From the NCBI RefSeq assembly GCF_000153105.1, contig NZ_CH672376.1:2411817-2475816 (forward strand): a stretch of DNA of 64,000 nt, written 5' to 3'. Under the pieces are notes generated by a model. That model ran no database searches. It was not told the DNA's origin and saw nothing but the letters and a program-made list of their open reading frames with translations. The stretch is from Blastopirellula marina DSM 3645 (lineage in GTDB: Bacteria; Planctomycetota; Planctomycetia; Pirellulales; Pirellulaceae). This document shows, piece by piece, positions 1 through 9,003 of the stretch (its first letter is position 1; each line of letters opens with the position of its first letter). The position numbers and the translations under genes were made by a program.

Positions 1-104
1 GTGGTCGAAGCGGGAGCGAATGGGGACTATTTGTTCAGATTGCTGAAATGAATTCTAGCCCGTTCCTGACTCTCTTGAGTCAACACCGGATGGCGCAGCA
101 TCTT

Positions 105-141
105 GTTGCTAAAGCAACCCAACCAGTTCTGGGCGAACTGG
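105..141 (-). terminator. Two small hairpins after the SulP gene
   Basis: Two perfect short inverted repeats follow the frameshifted SulP stop at 158: a 7-bp stem (123-129 with 135-141) and a 5-bp stem (105-109 with 114-118). Neither is followed by a clear U-run, so intrinsic termination is uncertain. No gene is recognised in positions 1-157. Confidence 0.3.
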
Positions 142-157
142 CCGGGCCACCCAAGTC

Positions 158-1914
158 TTACGTCGTCACGTCGTCTTTCGACTTTTCGATCTTCAAGATT
201 CGTTCGGTCGTCACGTGGTACTGCGGTTCTTCGGCGTGGTTGACCGTGACGATCGCGTGGGCCCGGTCGAGCATCTGGCGGCACTCAGGGCTCAGGTGGG
301 TCAACACCAGATGTTTCCCTGTTGCTCGTACTTCTCGGTCAGGCCGGTGATTGCTTCTAGGCCCGATTGGTCATAGACCCGCGTGTAGTAGAAGTCGATC
401 ACGACATCGTCTGGATCGTTCTCGGGATCGAACAGCTTTTTGAAGCTGCTGACCGAAGCGAAGAAGAGCGGTCCATGCAACTGATAGACTTTGCCCCCCA
501 GTTCGTTGACCTTGATGTCGGCGCCGATGTTCTTAGAGTGTTGCCAGGCGAAAACAAGCGCCGAGACGATCACGCCCAAGATCACCGCCGTCGCCAGATC
601 GTGCATCACGGCCGTGTAGCCGGCGACGACCAGCATCACGAAATAATCGCTGATCGGCACTTTGCCGAACGTTTGGATCGACGCCCACTCGAACGTGCCG
701 ATGACGACCATGAACATCACGCCCACGAGCGCGGCCATCGGGATCATCTCGATCCAAGGGGCCAAAAACAGCACGAACGCCAGCAGGCAAACCGCCGCCG
801 TGATCCCTGACAATCGCCCGCGACCGCCAGAGTTCACGTTAATCAGCGACTGCCCGATCATCGCACAACCGCCCATGCCGCCAAACAGGCCGCAGACGAC
901 GTTGGCGATCCCCTGCCCTACGCACTCGCGATTGCCGCTGCCTTGCGTCTCGGTGATTTCGTCGACCAGCGAAAGCGTCATCAATGATTCGATCAAGCCG
1001 ACCGCCGCCAAAACCAACGAATAAGGCAAGATGATCCAGAGCGTCGCCAAAGTGAGCGGCGGCAACATATACTGCAAAAAGAAGAGCTGCGGCAGGCCGC
1101 CTGAGAGGCCGGTCGTTTCTGGCGTGACGCTCGCGATCGCCGCGGCGACTTCCGGCGTGAGTTCGGCGTCGGCGACGACGACCGCCGGTCCATGCCCGTC
1201 GGTCGGTTCACCACCGCGAGCGGCGTCGGCCGCTTTTGATTTCGCGTTGGTCACCAGCATGTCGCCGACCGTCATCACGACATGATCTTGATTTTTCGCC
1301 GCCAGCGACGTGTCGAGCGTTTGATTGAGCACGACCGAAGCGATGGTCACCAAGAGCAGCGCGGCGAGCGAGGATGGAATCGCTCGGGTGAACTTCGGCA
1401 GCAGCCAGATGATCGCCATCGTCAGCGCCGTCAGCGCCAGCATGATCCAAAGGACCGGGCCGCGCAGATAAGTCAGAACGCCGAGGTCATTGATCGTTTG
1501 AAAACTGCCGAACTGGGCCATGCCGATCACGATCGCCAGGCCGTTCACAAAACCGAGCATGACCGAATGCGGCACCATCCGGATCAATACGCCCAAGCGG
1601 GTTAGTCCGAAGGCGATCTGCAAAATTCCGCACAAAATAACGGCGGGAAAGAGATATTCAATCCCATGCATCGCGACCAGCGAAACGACGATCACCGCCA
1701 TCGCTCCGGTGGCTCCAGAGATCATCCCCGGCCGGCCGCCAAAGATTGCAGTCAGCAGACCCAGGAAGAAAGCGGAGTAGAGCCCGATCACCGGTGAGAC
1801 CCCAGCGACGAAGGCGAACGCAACCGCTTCCGGCACCAGCGCCAGCGCGACGGTTAGCCCCGAGAGGATGTCGTTTTTGAAGTTTTGTTGCTGCGATTGG
1901 AAAAAATGAAGCAT
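158..1914 (-). CDS. SulP-family anion permease with STAS domain, -1 frameshift near the 3' end
   Basis: Inner-membrane SulP permease (sulfate or bicarbonate class) with many hydrophobic segments from residue 15 to about 450, then a cytoplasmic STAS domain. The N-terminal part ([31 protein letters not shown]) is typical of the family. There is a long polar loop around residues 200-265. The zero frame stops at 301-303, in mid-STAS, giving 537 residues. Shifting -1 at the heptamer G_GGA_AAC (plus positions 313-319) continues the STAS domain ([15 protein letters not shown]) to a stop at 158-160, giving about 585 residues, a normal family length. Either one G was lost (mutation or sequencing error) or the shift is programmed. 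Family assignment is firm. The substrate is unknown. Confidence 0.9.
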
Positions 1915-2275
1915 CGGTATTGTTTTATGGGTTGTGGGGCAAAGGAAGGCGGAATCGAACCGGGGCGAAAAGTCGGTCGACTTTCGTCCCTCAGGATCGG
2001 ATCGACCTGGAGCGCTGCCGGTAGAGGATCGACGCGGACCAGCGTGCTACGGCGGAGAGAACCGTGCAGAGGGAATCAAAAATTGGTCAGCGTGGCTGGG
2101 CGTCATAGTTGTGTCAGGCTACTTGGCTGATCGACGACTCGCAAGGTGGAAAATAAGTGCTGCGGAAAATTAATTTCCGTTGATTTTGTTAAGCGGGTGT
2201 TAGCGGGGGAGTTGTTTCCTCTGTGCCCCCGTTTGCACGCATGCCAGCTGAAAAGCTTGGTCGGTGGATGGCCGC

Positions 2276-2332
2276 AGAAGATGGGGTCAGGTCCCCCTAT
2301 GGCAGCGACGTGGCGACCTGACTCCATCTTCT
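2276..2332. repeat. Palindromic REP-like element
   Basis: Arms 2276-2292 and 2316-2332 are 17 nt and complementary except for one G/T position, separated by 23 nt. The core GGGGTCAGGTCCCC resembles the shorter palindrome at 8933-8959, which carries ACCTGCCCCCA. Presumed extragenic palindromic repeat. Family membership is inferred from only two copies. Confidence 0.55.
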
Positions 2333-2368
2333 GTCCCCTTTTTCCGGCATGCGGATCGCGTTCGCCGG

Positions 2369-2396
2369 TTGCTGTCTACCCGCGAATTGCTATATT
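2369..2396 (+). promoter_or_regulatory. Candidate sigma-70-type promoter of rpmB
   Basis: TTGCTG (2369-2374) and TATATT (2391-2396) are separated by 16 bases and lie about 50 bases before the rpmB start. The -10 box is good and the -35 box matches the consensus at four of six positions. Inferred from sequence only. Confidence 0.4.
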
Positions 2397-2445
2397 GGCG
2401 GTTTCCGCGCCAGTACAAGATCTATGTAGTCAGGATGAAACGGCT

Positions 2446-2724
2446 ATGGCCAAGACATGTGAAATCTGCGGCAAGGGTCCGCAGGTCGGCAATCAAGTGA
2501 CCCTCCGTGGTAAAGCGAAGTACCTCGGCGGCGTTGGTACGAAAATCACGGGCATCACGCGCCGTAAATTCAAGCCGAACTTGCAGATTGTCAAAGCGGT
2601 GAAGCCGAGCGGCGAGCACAAATCGATGCAGGTTTGCACCCAGTGCATCCGCAGCGGCCGTGTGAAGAAGGTCGTTCGTCACAAGCCGTTCAAGTTGCCG
2701 TCTGAAGAAAAAGCGGCGAAGTAG
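2446..2724 (+). CDS. rpmB: 50S ribosomal protein L28
   Basis: A 92-residue large-subunit ribosomal protein. It begins MAKTCEICGKGPQVGN and contains the L28 signature with RRKFKPNLQ. Two Cys pairs (CEIC near residue 5 and CTQC near residue 66) form the four-cysteine zinc-ribbon variety of L28. The ATG at 2446 was chosen because the conserved protein starts exactly there. The frame is open upstream to 2146, but that stretch carries the palindrome and promoter-like boxes and is unlike L28. An AGGA lies 12 bases upstream. gatC follows after 41 bases, so the two may be cotranscribed. Confidence 0.95.
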   Translation: MAKTCEICGKGPQVGNQVTLRGKAKYLGGVGTKITGITRRKFKPNLQIVKAVKPSGEHKSMQVCTQCIRSGRVKKVVRHKPFKLPSEEKAAK

Positions 2725-2765
2725 GTACGGTTGTTTCCCTGAAGCTCGGACGCTGGAGATTTGCG

Positions 2766-3056
2766 ATGAGCCTTTCTCAAGACGACGTCAAAAAAGTGTC
2801 GCTATTGTCGCGGCTGCTTCTCACTGAGGAGGAGTTGACGACGATGACCGAGCAGATGAGTGATATCGTCGGCTATGTCGAGCAACTGAATGAGCTCGAT
2901 ACGACCGACGTCGAACCGATGGCCCACGCGGTCGAACAGTTCAACGTGTTCGCCGCCGATGAGCGTGCGCCTTCCCTCTCTCGCGACGAGGCGCTGGCGA
3001 ACGCTCCCAAGCGGGACGACGAATGTTTTCGCGTCCCTGCCGTATTGGGCGAATAG
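2766..3056 (+). CDS. gatC: Asp-tRNA(Asn)/Glu-tRNA(Gln) amidotransferase subunit C
   Basis: Small 96-residue GatC, which wraps around GatA and GatB to stabilise the amidotransferase. Family hallmarks are present: an N-terminal helix (DDVKKVSLLSRLLLTEEEL), the central VEPMAHAVE segment, and a C-terminal DDECFRVPAVL typical of the family's FxVPxVL end. A GGAG ribosome-binding site lies just before the ATG. It precedes gatA by 126 bases, in the usual C-A-B order. Confidence 0.95.
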   Translation: MSLSQDDVKKVSLLSRLLLTEEELTTMTEQMSDIVGYVEQLNELDTTDVEPMAHAVEQFNVFAADERAPSLSRDEALANAPKRDDECFRVPAVLGE

Positions 3057-3182
3057 TTTCGCGAACCGTCGTACACTTGGCGACATGGCGCTGCAGCGGT
3101 ATCGTGTGGGCAGTGTTTCTTGACGCTTAAGCACGTTGTATCTTGACGCTCCACCACCCAACTTGCGGACTCCGGGGAACTG

Positions 3183-4724
3183 ATGTCTTTGATCCACGCC
3201 TCCGCCGCACAACTGCTGACGCAGCTTGAGTCGGGCGAGATTACCTCGGTCGAACTGACCAAGGCCTGCCTGGCCCAGATCGATGTCGCCGACAAACAAG
3301 TTGGCGCCTTTCTGAAGGTCATGAGCGAGTCTGCTTTGGAGCAAGCCGAAAGCGTCGACACGCGGCGCAAAAAAGGAGAAAAGCTGGGTCGTCTGGCCGG
3401 GGTTCCGGTGGCGATCAAAGATCTGCTTTGCACCAAAGGGGAAACGACCACGTGTGCGTCGAAAATGCTGGAGAACTTCGTTCCTCCGTATGACGCCACG
3501 GTGATCGCGAAGCTGAAAGCGGCCGACGCCGTTTTGATCGGCAAGACAAACATGGACGAGTTCGCGATGGGCGGCTCGACCGAAAACTCGGCTCTCGGCG
3601 TGACCCGTAATCCGTGGGATTTGAAGTGCGTGCCCGGCGGATCAAGCGGCGGTGCAGCCGCTTGTTTGGCCGCTTCGATGGCGCCGCTGTCGATCGGTAC
3701 CGACACCGGCGGTTCGATTCGCCAGCCGGCTTCGTTCTGCGGCGTGGTCGGATTGAAACCGACCTACGGCGTGGTTAGCCGATTTGGCCTGATCGCGTTC
3801 GCCAGCAGTCTCGACCAGATTGGTCCGATGGCCCGCACCGCCGAAGACGCCGCCATTTTGCTAGAAGCGATCGCCGGTTATGACCCGCACGATTCGACCT
3901 CGGCCAATGTGAAAACGCCTGCCTACTCGCAGTCGGTCAAACAGCCGCTCAAAGGTTTGCGGCTGGGCGTGGTGAAAGAACACTTTGGCGATGGGCTCGA
4001 CAGCGAAGTCGAACAAGCGACTCGCGAAGCGATCAATGTCTACAAGTCGCTAGGCGCGACGGTGACCGACGTTTCGCTCCCCCACAGCAAGTACGGCATC
4101 GCCGTCTATTACATCATCGCTCCGAGCGAAGCTTCGAGTAACCTGGCTCGCTTTGACGGCGCTCACTATGGGCATCGAACCAACGAAGCGGCGATGCTCG
4201 AGCAACTCGCCCAAGAACGAGCCGCGCTCGAAGCGGCTGGCGACGAAGTCGGCCTGGCGAAACTCGATACGTCGCTTGTTCGCATGTATCGCCAAAGCCG
4301 AGCCGAGGGCTTCGGACCGGAAGTCAAACGCCGCATCATGCTGGGGACTTACACGCTGAGCGCCGGCTACTACGACGCCTATTATTTGAAGGCGCTGAAG
4401 GTTCGCCGCTTGATCCGGCAAGACTATGACGCGGCGTTCAAGGATGTCGATCTGGTCATCGGACCGACGGCGCCAACGCCGTCATTCGCCGCCGGAACCA
4501 AGACCGACGATCCGTTGTCGATGTATCTGGGCGACTTGTATACCGTGACCGCCAACCTGGCGGGGATCGGCGGAATTTCGATTCCGTGCGGCTTCTCGAA
4601 GGCGGGCCTGCCGATTGGCTTGCAACTGCAAGGTCCGCCGCTGGCCGAAGAGCGTCTGCTGCAAGCGGCCCATATGTTTCAAACTGCGACCGACTGGCAC
4701 CAGCGGAGACCGGAACTGTCATGA
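3183..4724 (+). CDS. gatA: Glu-tRNA(Gln)/Asp-tRNA(Asn) amidotransferase subunit A
   Basis: Amidase-signature glutaminase that supplies ammonia to GatB for converting mischarged Glu-tRNA(Gln). At 513 residues it is a normal length. The Ser-cisSer-Lys triad is visible: Lys near residue 79 (VAIKDLL), cis-Ser near 154 in [10 protein letters not shown], and nucleophile Ser near 178 in [11 protein letters not shown]. Its stop overlaps the gatB start by four bases (ATGA at 4721-4724), indicating translational coupling. GatCAB in one cluster implies indirect Gln-tRNA synthesis. A glnS elsewhere cannot be excluded from this window. Confidence 0.97.
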   Translation: MSLIHASAAQLLTQLESGEITSVELTKACLAQIDVADKQVGAFLKVMSESALEQAESVDTRRKKGEKLGRLAGVPVAIKDLLCTKGETTTCASKMLENFVPPYDATVIAKLKAADAVLIGKTNMDEFAMGGSTENSALGVTRNPWDLKCVPGGSSGGAAACLAASMAPLSIGTDTGGSIRQPASFCGVVGLKPTYGVVSRFGLIAFASSLDQIGPMARTAEDAAILLEAIAGYDPHDSTSANVKTPAYSQSVKQPLKGLRLGVVKEHFGDGLDSEVEQATREAINVYKSLGATVTDVSLPHSKYGIAVYYIIAPSEASSNLARFDGAHYGHRTNEAAMLEQLAQERAALEAAGDEVGLAKLDTSLVRMYRQSRAEGFGPEVKRRIMLGTYTLSAGYYDAYYLKALKVRRLIRQDYDAAFKDVDLVIGPTAPTPSFAAGTKTDDPLSMYLGDLYTVTANLAGIGGISIPCGFSKAGLPIGLQLQGPPLAEERLLQAAHMFQTATDWHQRRPELS

Positions 4725-6193
4725 GCGAGTCGCTTTACGAAATTGTCATCGGACTCGAAGTCCACGTTCAGCTGGCGACGCAGACCAAGCTGTTCTGTCG
4801 CTGCAGCACGCAATACGGTGCGCCGCCCAACACGCAGACCTGCCCGGTTTGCTTGGCGATGCCTGGTTCGCTGCCGGTGATGAATCGCACCGCGTTTCAG
4901 CTGGGACTGAAGACCGCGTGTGCGCTCAACTTGCAGATTCCCAACTTTACGAAGTGGGATCGCAAAAACTACTACTACCCCGACTTGCCGAAGGGCTACC
5001 AGATCAGCCAGTACGATTTGCCGATGTCGCAAGACGGCTTTTTGCTGATCACCGATCCGAAGGGGCAGTTTGAGCCGCGTAAGGTCGGCATCATCCGCGC
5101 TCACCTGGAAGAAGACGCCGGCAAGAGCATGCATGACGAAGCGGCCGGCAAAGCTGATAGCCGTATCGACCTGAACCGCACTGGTACGCCGCTGCTGGAG
5201 ATCGTCAGCGAGCCGGACATGCGTTCGCCGCTGGAAGCGAAGGCCTATCTGACCGAGCTGAAGTTGATTCTTGAGTATCTCGGCGTTTCGGACTGCAACA
5301 TGCAGGAAGGATCGCTTCGCGTTGACGCCAACGTCAATCTGCATCTGCAGACGCCGGAAGGCAAAGTGGCGACGCCGATCGTCGAGATCAAAAACATGAA
5401 CAGCTTCCGCGCCGTCGAGCGCGCGATCGCCTTTGAAGCGGAACGTCAGTACGAAGTCTGGCTGGAAACGAAGCAAAAGATCGGCGACGTCGCGAAGCAG
5501 ACCCGCGGTTGGGACGATCAGGCCCAAGTCACGCGCGCCCAGCGTTACAAAGAAGAATCGAGCGACTATCGCTACTTCCCAGAGCCGGACTTGGCGCCGG
5601 TCACCACGACCGATGAAGAGATCGCCGCTGTGAAAGCGGAATTGGGCGAACTGCCGCGGCAGATTCGTGATCGTCTCGAAGCGCAGTACAAGATTCCCGC
5701 GTACGACGCTGACGTGATCGTCAACCAGGGTCAGACCACGGTCAACTACTACGAAACCCTCGCCAAGAACTCAGGCGACGGCAAATTGGCCAGCAACTGG
5801 GTGCAGCAGGAAGTGTTGCGCGTGCTGAAAGAGCGTTCGCTCGAGATCGACGCGTTTCCGATTTCGACCGAGCGCCTGGCCGAACTTGTCAAAGCGGTCG
5901 CCGGCAAAGAGATTGACGGCACGCGGGCCAAGGATGTCTTTGCCGAGATGCTCGACTCGGGCAAGTCGGCGCCGGAAGTGATGAAGGAAATGGGCATCGA
6001 AAAGGTCGACGACTCCGAACTCGAAAACCTTTGCCGCGAACTGCTCGAAGCGAATCCCAAGGTATTGGCCGACCTCAAAGAGGGAACGCACAAAGCGGTT
6101 GGCGCTTTGATCGGTCAGGCGAAAAAGAAAAATCCCAATATCGATCCCGGCACATTCCGTCAGATGTGCATCGATATGTCCGCCAAAATGTAG
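4721..6193 (+). CDS. gatB: Asp/Glu-tRNA amidotransferase subunit B
   Basis: A 490-residue GatB, the kinase/transamidase subunit that activates the mischarged tRNA and adds ammonia. The N terminus ([11 protein letters not shown]), the [17 protein letters not shown] segment and [13 protein letters not shown] are family signatures. The C-terminal third ([13 protein letters not shown], then [15 protein letters not shown]) is the YqeY-like tRNA-binding tail. The ATG at 4721 is fixed by homology and by its overlap with the gatA stop. An upstream extension to 4586 is out-of-frame gatA sequence. Confidence 0.97.
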   Translation: MSESLYEIVIGLEVHVQLATQTKLFCRCSTQYGAPPNTQTCPVCLAMPGSLPVMNRTAFQLGLKTACALNLQIPNFTKWDRKNYYYPDLPKGYQISQYDLPMSQDGFLLITDPKGQFEPRKVGIIRAHLEEDAGKSMHDEAAGKADSRIDLNRTGTPLLEIVSEPDMRSPLEAKAYLTELKLILEYLGVSDCNMQEGSLRVDANVNLHLQTPEGKVATPIVEIKNMNSFRAVERAIAFEAERQYEVWLETKQKIGDVAKQTRGWDDQAQVTRAQRYKEESSDYRYFPEPDLAPVTTTDEEIAAVKAELGELPRQIRDRLEAQYKIPAYDADVIVNQGQTTVNYYETLAKNSGDGKLASNWVQQEVLRVLKERSLEIDAFPISTERLAELVKAVAGKEIDGTRAKDVFAEMLDSGKSAPEVMKEMGIEKVDDSELENLCRELLEANPKVLADLKEGTHKAVGALIGQAKKKNPNIDPGTFRQMCIDMSAKM

Positions 6194-6202
6194 AAGTCTG
6201 CG

Positions 6203-6991
6203 ATGGCCGCCTCGGGGATCATCACGCTGCTGACCGACTTCGGCGCTGACAGTCCCTACGTCGCCGAAATGAAGGGAGCGATCCTCTCGGTCTTTCGCCG
6301 TGCGACGATCATCGATTTGACCCATAGCGTCGCGCCCCAAAATATTCGGCACGGCGCCTATCTGTTGGACCGAACCTATCGCAGCTTTCCGTATGGCGCC
6401 GTCCATGTCGGCGTCGTCGATCCCGGCGTTGGCAGTCAGCGGAAGATCATCGCGGCCGAGATCGAAGGGCAAATGTTTGTCTTGCCCGACAATGGGCTGT
6501 TGTCGGTGGTCGCCGCGTCGCGCAAAACTTCGCAACTTCGCGAAGTTGCCAATCCCCGGCTATGGCGCAGCAACGTTTCCGCGACCTTTCATGGACGGGA
6601 TGTAATGGGGCCGGTCGCCGCCTATCTAGCCGCAGGAGGAGATTTTGCCGAAGTTGGGCCAACGCTTGGCGCAATGACACGCTTGGATTTTCCAACGGTT
6701 TCGCACAGCGACGGCACTATTCGCGGAGAGGTGCTTTACGCCGATTCGCTGGGCAACTTGGTGACCAATCTCACCAAGGGCGATCTTGCGGATCACGCGA
6801 TTTCGTCGATCTCCATCGATGAACGGGATGTCGGGTCGCTTGCGTCGACCTATAGTGAGCGGAGCATCGGCTCTTCGATCGCATTGTGGGGGTCGAGCGG
6901 GCAGCTGGAGATCTCCATCGTCGGCGGTAATGCGGCCACTTGGATGGGGGGGGGATTTGCCGGTAGGATCACAATTGAAGTTAAGAGTTGA
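6203..6991 (+). CDS. SAM hydroxide adenosyltransferase (DUF62 family)
   Basis: A 262-residue member of the DUF62/SAM hydrolase family, which splits S-adenosylmethionine into adenosine and methionine using water. The start ITLLTDFGADSPYVAEMKGA, the VDPGVGS loop and FVLPDNGLL are characteristic. The N-terminal domain spans residues 1-165 and the C-terminal barrel the rest, ending NAATWMGGGFAGRITIEV. It lies 9 bases after gatB. A run of nine Gs at 6946-6954 sits in the final codons, but the frame is intact. The biological role of this family is poorly defined. Confidence 0.9.
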   Translation: MAASGIITLLTDFGADSPYVAEMKGAILSVFRRATIIDLTHSVAPQNIRHGAYLLDRTYRSFPYGAVHVGVVDPGVGSQRKIIAAEIEGQMFVLPDNGLLSVVAASRKTSQLREVANPRLWRSNVSATFHGRDVMGPVAAYLAAGGDFAEVGPTLGAMTRLDFPTVSHSDGTIRGEVLYADSLGNLVTNLTKGDLADHAISSISIDERDVGSLASTYSERSIGSSIALWGSSGQLEISIVGGNAATWMGGGFAGRITIEVKS

Positions 6992-7070
6992 CTGGTCTTC
7001 ACTTTAGGTGCAGGCAAGACGCTTGGCGAAATAGCGCAATCTGGCTAGAATCGCCGCTGACGCTCTTCAT

Positions 7071-7394
7071 GTGAAATCCTTTCTCCCTTCATCTGAGGCC
7101 CGACCTGTGGCGGCGAAACTAGTCGGCAGCATCACCGCAATCTCGGAATCCGGCGACCTCATCAGCGACATCTCGCATGACCAGTTAGCCGATGCGCCGC
7201 GAGATGAAAAGACGACCATCACCTGCGATGAACATCGTACGCTAGGGATCTATCCGGCCGATCATCAGCAACCCGAGATGACCTACGTCGCGGTCATGGG
7301 AGGAAGCGGCTTTCTCGAACTTTGCATCGTCGGCGAAAGCGCCGCAGCGTTTCTCGGCATTCGCCCCGGCGCGAAAGTTGAGATTTCCTGGTAA
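7071..7394 (+). CDS. Stand-alone C-terminal domain like that of SAM hydroxide adenosyltransferase
   Basis: Up to 107 residues starting with GTG at 7071. Another GTG at 7107 would give VAAKLVGSITAI as the N terminus. The sequence (VGSITAISESGDLISDI, TYVAVMGGSGFLELCIVGESAAAFLGIRPGAKVEISW) matches the pattern of the C-terminal barrel of the enzyme encoded just upstream (ALWGSSGQLEISIVGGNAATWMGGG), with no catalytic N-terminal domain. It lies 79 bases after the full-length gene. It may be a partner, regulator or remnant of a duplication. The function is unknown. Confidence 0.75.
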   Translation: MKSFLPSSEARPVAAKLVGSITAISESGDLISDISHDQLADAPRDEKTTITCDEHRTLGIYPADHQQPEMTYVAVMGGSGFLELCIVGESAAAFLGIRPGAKVEISW

Positions 7395-7493
7395 CCTGCG
7401 GAGCGTCGGGTGATCGTTACGAAGACGCGGTAAGAGCATGGCGCTGGCCGTGGCGCCTGGCTACTGAACTTTGAAACTCACTCTCTTGCGATC

Positions 7494-8858
7494 GTGATGA
7501 ATTTAACTCACCAGCAGCTGCGCGACTGGGACCGTTCGGCCCATTGGCATTCGTTCACGCAGATGGCCGAATACGAGCCGCTGATAATCGAGCGCGGCGA
7601 AGGCTGCATGTTGTACGACATCGATGGCAACGCCTACCTCGACGGGGTGAGCAGCCTGTGGTGCAACACCTTCGGCCATCGCCACCCCAAGATAGACCAA
7701 GCGATTCGCGATCAGCTGGACAAAGTGGCGCACGTCACCAATCTGGGGTGCTCCAGCGTTCCAGCGGTTGAGTTGACCAAGCGAATTGTCGATCTGACGC
7801 CGGGTGAATTAAACCACGTCTTCTACGCGTGCGATGGTTCGTCGGCGGTCGAAGTGGCGCTGAAGATGGCGTTTCAATATTGGCGACAGCGCGACGATCC
7901 GCGGCCGAAGAAGACAAGCTACATCGCGTTTCACGAAGCGTACCACGGCGACACGTTGGGCGCCGTTAGCGTGGGCGGGGTCGAGATGTTTCACGACATG
8001 TTCCGCCCCCTGCTCTTCTCGGTCCATCGGTTGCCATCGCCGGATCGTGATCATCTGCCGGCTGGGGTCACGTCCGAAACGGCTTGCCGCTACTATCTCG
8101 ATCAGCTAGAAGCGGTGCTGAAAGAGCATCACGAGACGATCGCCGCTTTGGTGATTGAGCCGCTGGTGCAAGGCGCCGCCGGCATGTTGATGCAGCCAGA
8201 GGGCTACTTGCGCGGTCTGCGTGAGTTGACGACCAAGTATGACGTGTTGCTGATCTTTGATGAGATCGCCGTCGGCATGGGACGAACCGGCACGATGTTC
8301 GCATGTCAGCAAGAAGCGGTGACGCCCGATTTTCTCTGTTTGGGCAAAGGACTGACCGGCGGTTATTTGCCGCTCAGCGTCACGGTGGCGACGACCGAAG
8401 TTTGGAACGCTTTTTTGGGCGCCTATGCCGAGCGGAAGACTTTCTTCCATGGGCACACGTTCAGCGGCAACCCACTGTTGTGCGCGGCGGCGCTGGCGAC
8501 GCTTGATATTTTTGCAGAAGAAAAGATCCTGGATCAATTGCCGGCGAAGATCGCGCATCTCGAAATGCGGTTGGCCGAACTGATCGACCATCCCCATGTC
8601 GCTTCGGTGCGGCAATGCGGTCTGATCGCGGGAGTCGAACTGGTTGCTGATAAGGAAAGCGGCCAGGCGTATCCCTGGACCGAGCGGCGTGGTTGGCGGG
8701 CCTGTCGACATGCGACCCAAAACGGCGTCTGGCTCCGTCCCCTGGGGAATGTGATCGTGATCATGCCGCCGCTTTCGATCACTTTGGCCGAGATTGACCG
8801 CATTTGCGACGCCGCAAAAGCGGGAATCGGCCATGCGGTCGCCCCTTGCGGGGAGTGA
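7494..8858 (+). CDS. bioA: Adenosylmethionine-8-amino-7-oxononanoate aminotransferase
   Basis: Class-III PLP aminotransferase of biotin synthesis that converts KAPA to DAPA with SAM as amino donor. At about 450 residues it is a normal length. Visible features: the N-terminal WHSFTQM, DGVSSLWCNTFGHRHP, YHGDTLGAVSVGG, DEIAVGMGRTG, and the PLP lysine near residue 285 in CLGKGLTGGYLPLS. GTG at 7494 and ATG at 7497 are both possible starts. The WHxFTQM motif favours BioA over related diamine aminotransferases. No other bio genes are adjacent. Confidence 0.92.
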   Translation: MMNLTHQQLRDWDRSAHWHSFTQMAEYEPLIIERGEGCMLYDIDGNAYLDGVSSLWCNTFGHRHPKIDQAIRDQLDKVAHVTNLGCSSVPAVELTKRIVDLTPGELNHVFYACDGSSAVEVALKMAFQYWRQRDDPRPKKTSYIAFHEAYHGDTLGAVSVGGVEMFHDMFRPLLFSVHRLPSPDRDHLPAGVTSETACRYYLDQLEAVLKEHHETIAALVIEPLVQGAAGMLMQPEGYLRGLRELTTKYDVLLIFDEIAVGMGRTGTMFACQQEAVTPDFLCLGKGLTGGYLPLSVTVATTEVWNAFLGAYAERKTFFHGHTFSGNPLLCAAALATLDIFAEEKILDQLPAKIAHLEMRLAELIDHPHVASVRQCGLIAGVELVADKESGQAYPWTERRGWRACRHATQNGVWLRPLGNVIVIMPPLSITLAEIDRICDAAKAGIGHAVAPCGE

Positions 8859-8932
8859 CGGTTCGTTAGAACATAAAGGATTGGTTGCATTCGCTGCGGC
8901 AGTGCGGTTCTGACAATAGCTGATGCGGAGCC

Positions 8933-8959
8933 AGAAATTGGGACCTGCCCCCATTTTCT
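8933..8959. repeat. Short palindromic REP-like element
   Basis: An imperfect palindrome around the core GGGACCTGCCCCCA in the 145-base gap between bioA and mqnE. It shares the CAGGTCCC-type core with the longer palindrome at 2276-2332. It may also form a hairpin in the bioA 3' end. Confidence 0.45.
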
Positions 8960-9003
8960 GATCATTGATTGATTCTGGATTTGAAGTAGGAAGCTGTACT
9001 CCC

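Larger units (their letters stand above)
1915..2445. other. Intergenic region between SulP and rpmB
   Basis: About 530 bases without a convincing gene. It holds a long palindrome at 2276-2332 and a promoter-like pair just before rpmB, both listed separately. Nothing else recognisable was seen on either strand. Confidence 0.5.

Noticed and set aside
27-284. A minus-strand 85-codon frame at the window start
   Set aside because: It is in a third frame relative to both SulP frames. The real continuation is the frame ending at 158.
6946-6954. Possible frameshift at the G9 run
   Set aside because: The frame before and after the run matches the family C terminus, so the gene is intact as read.
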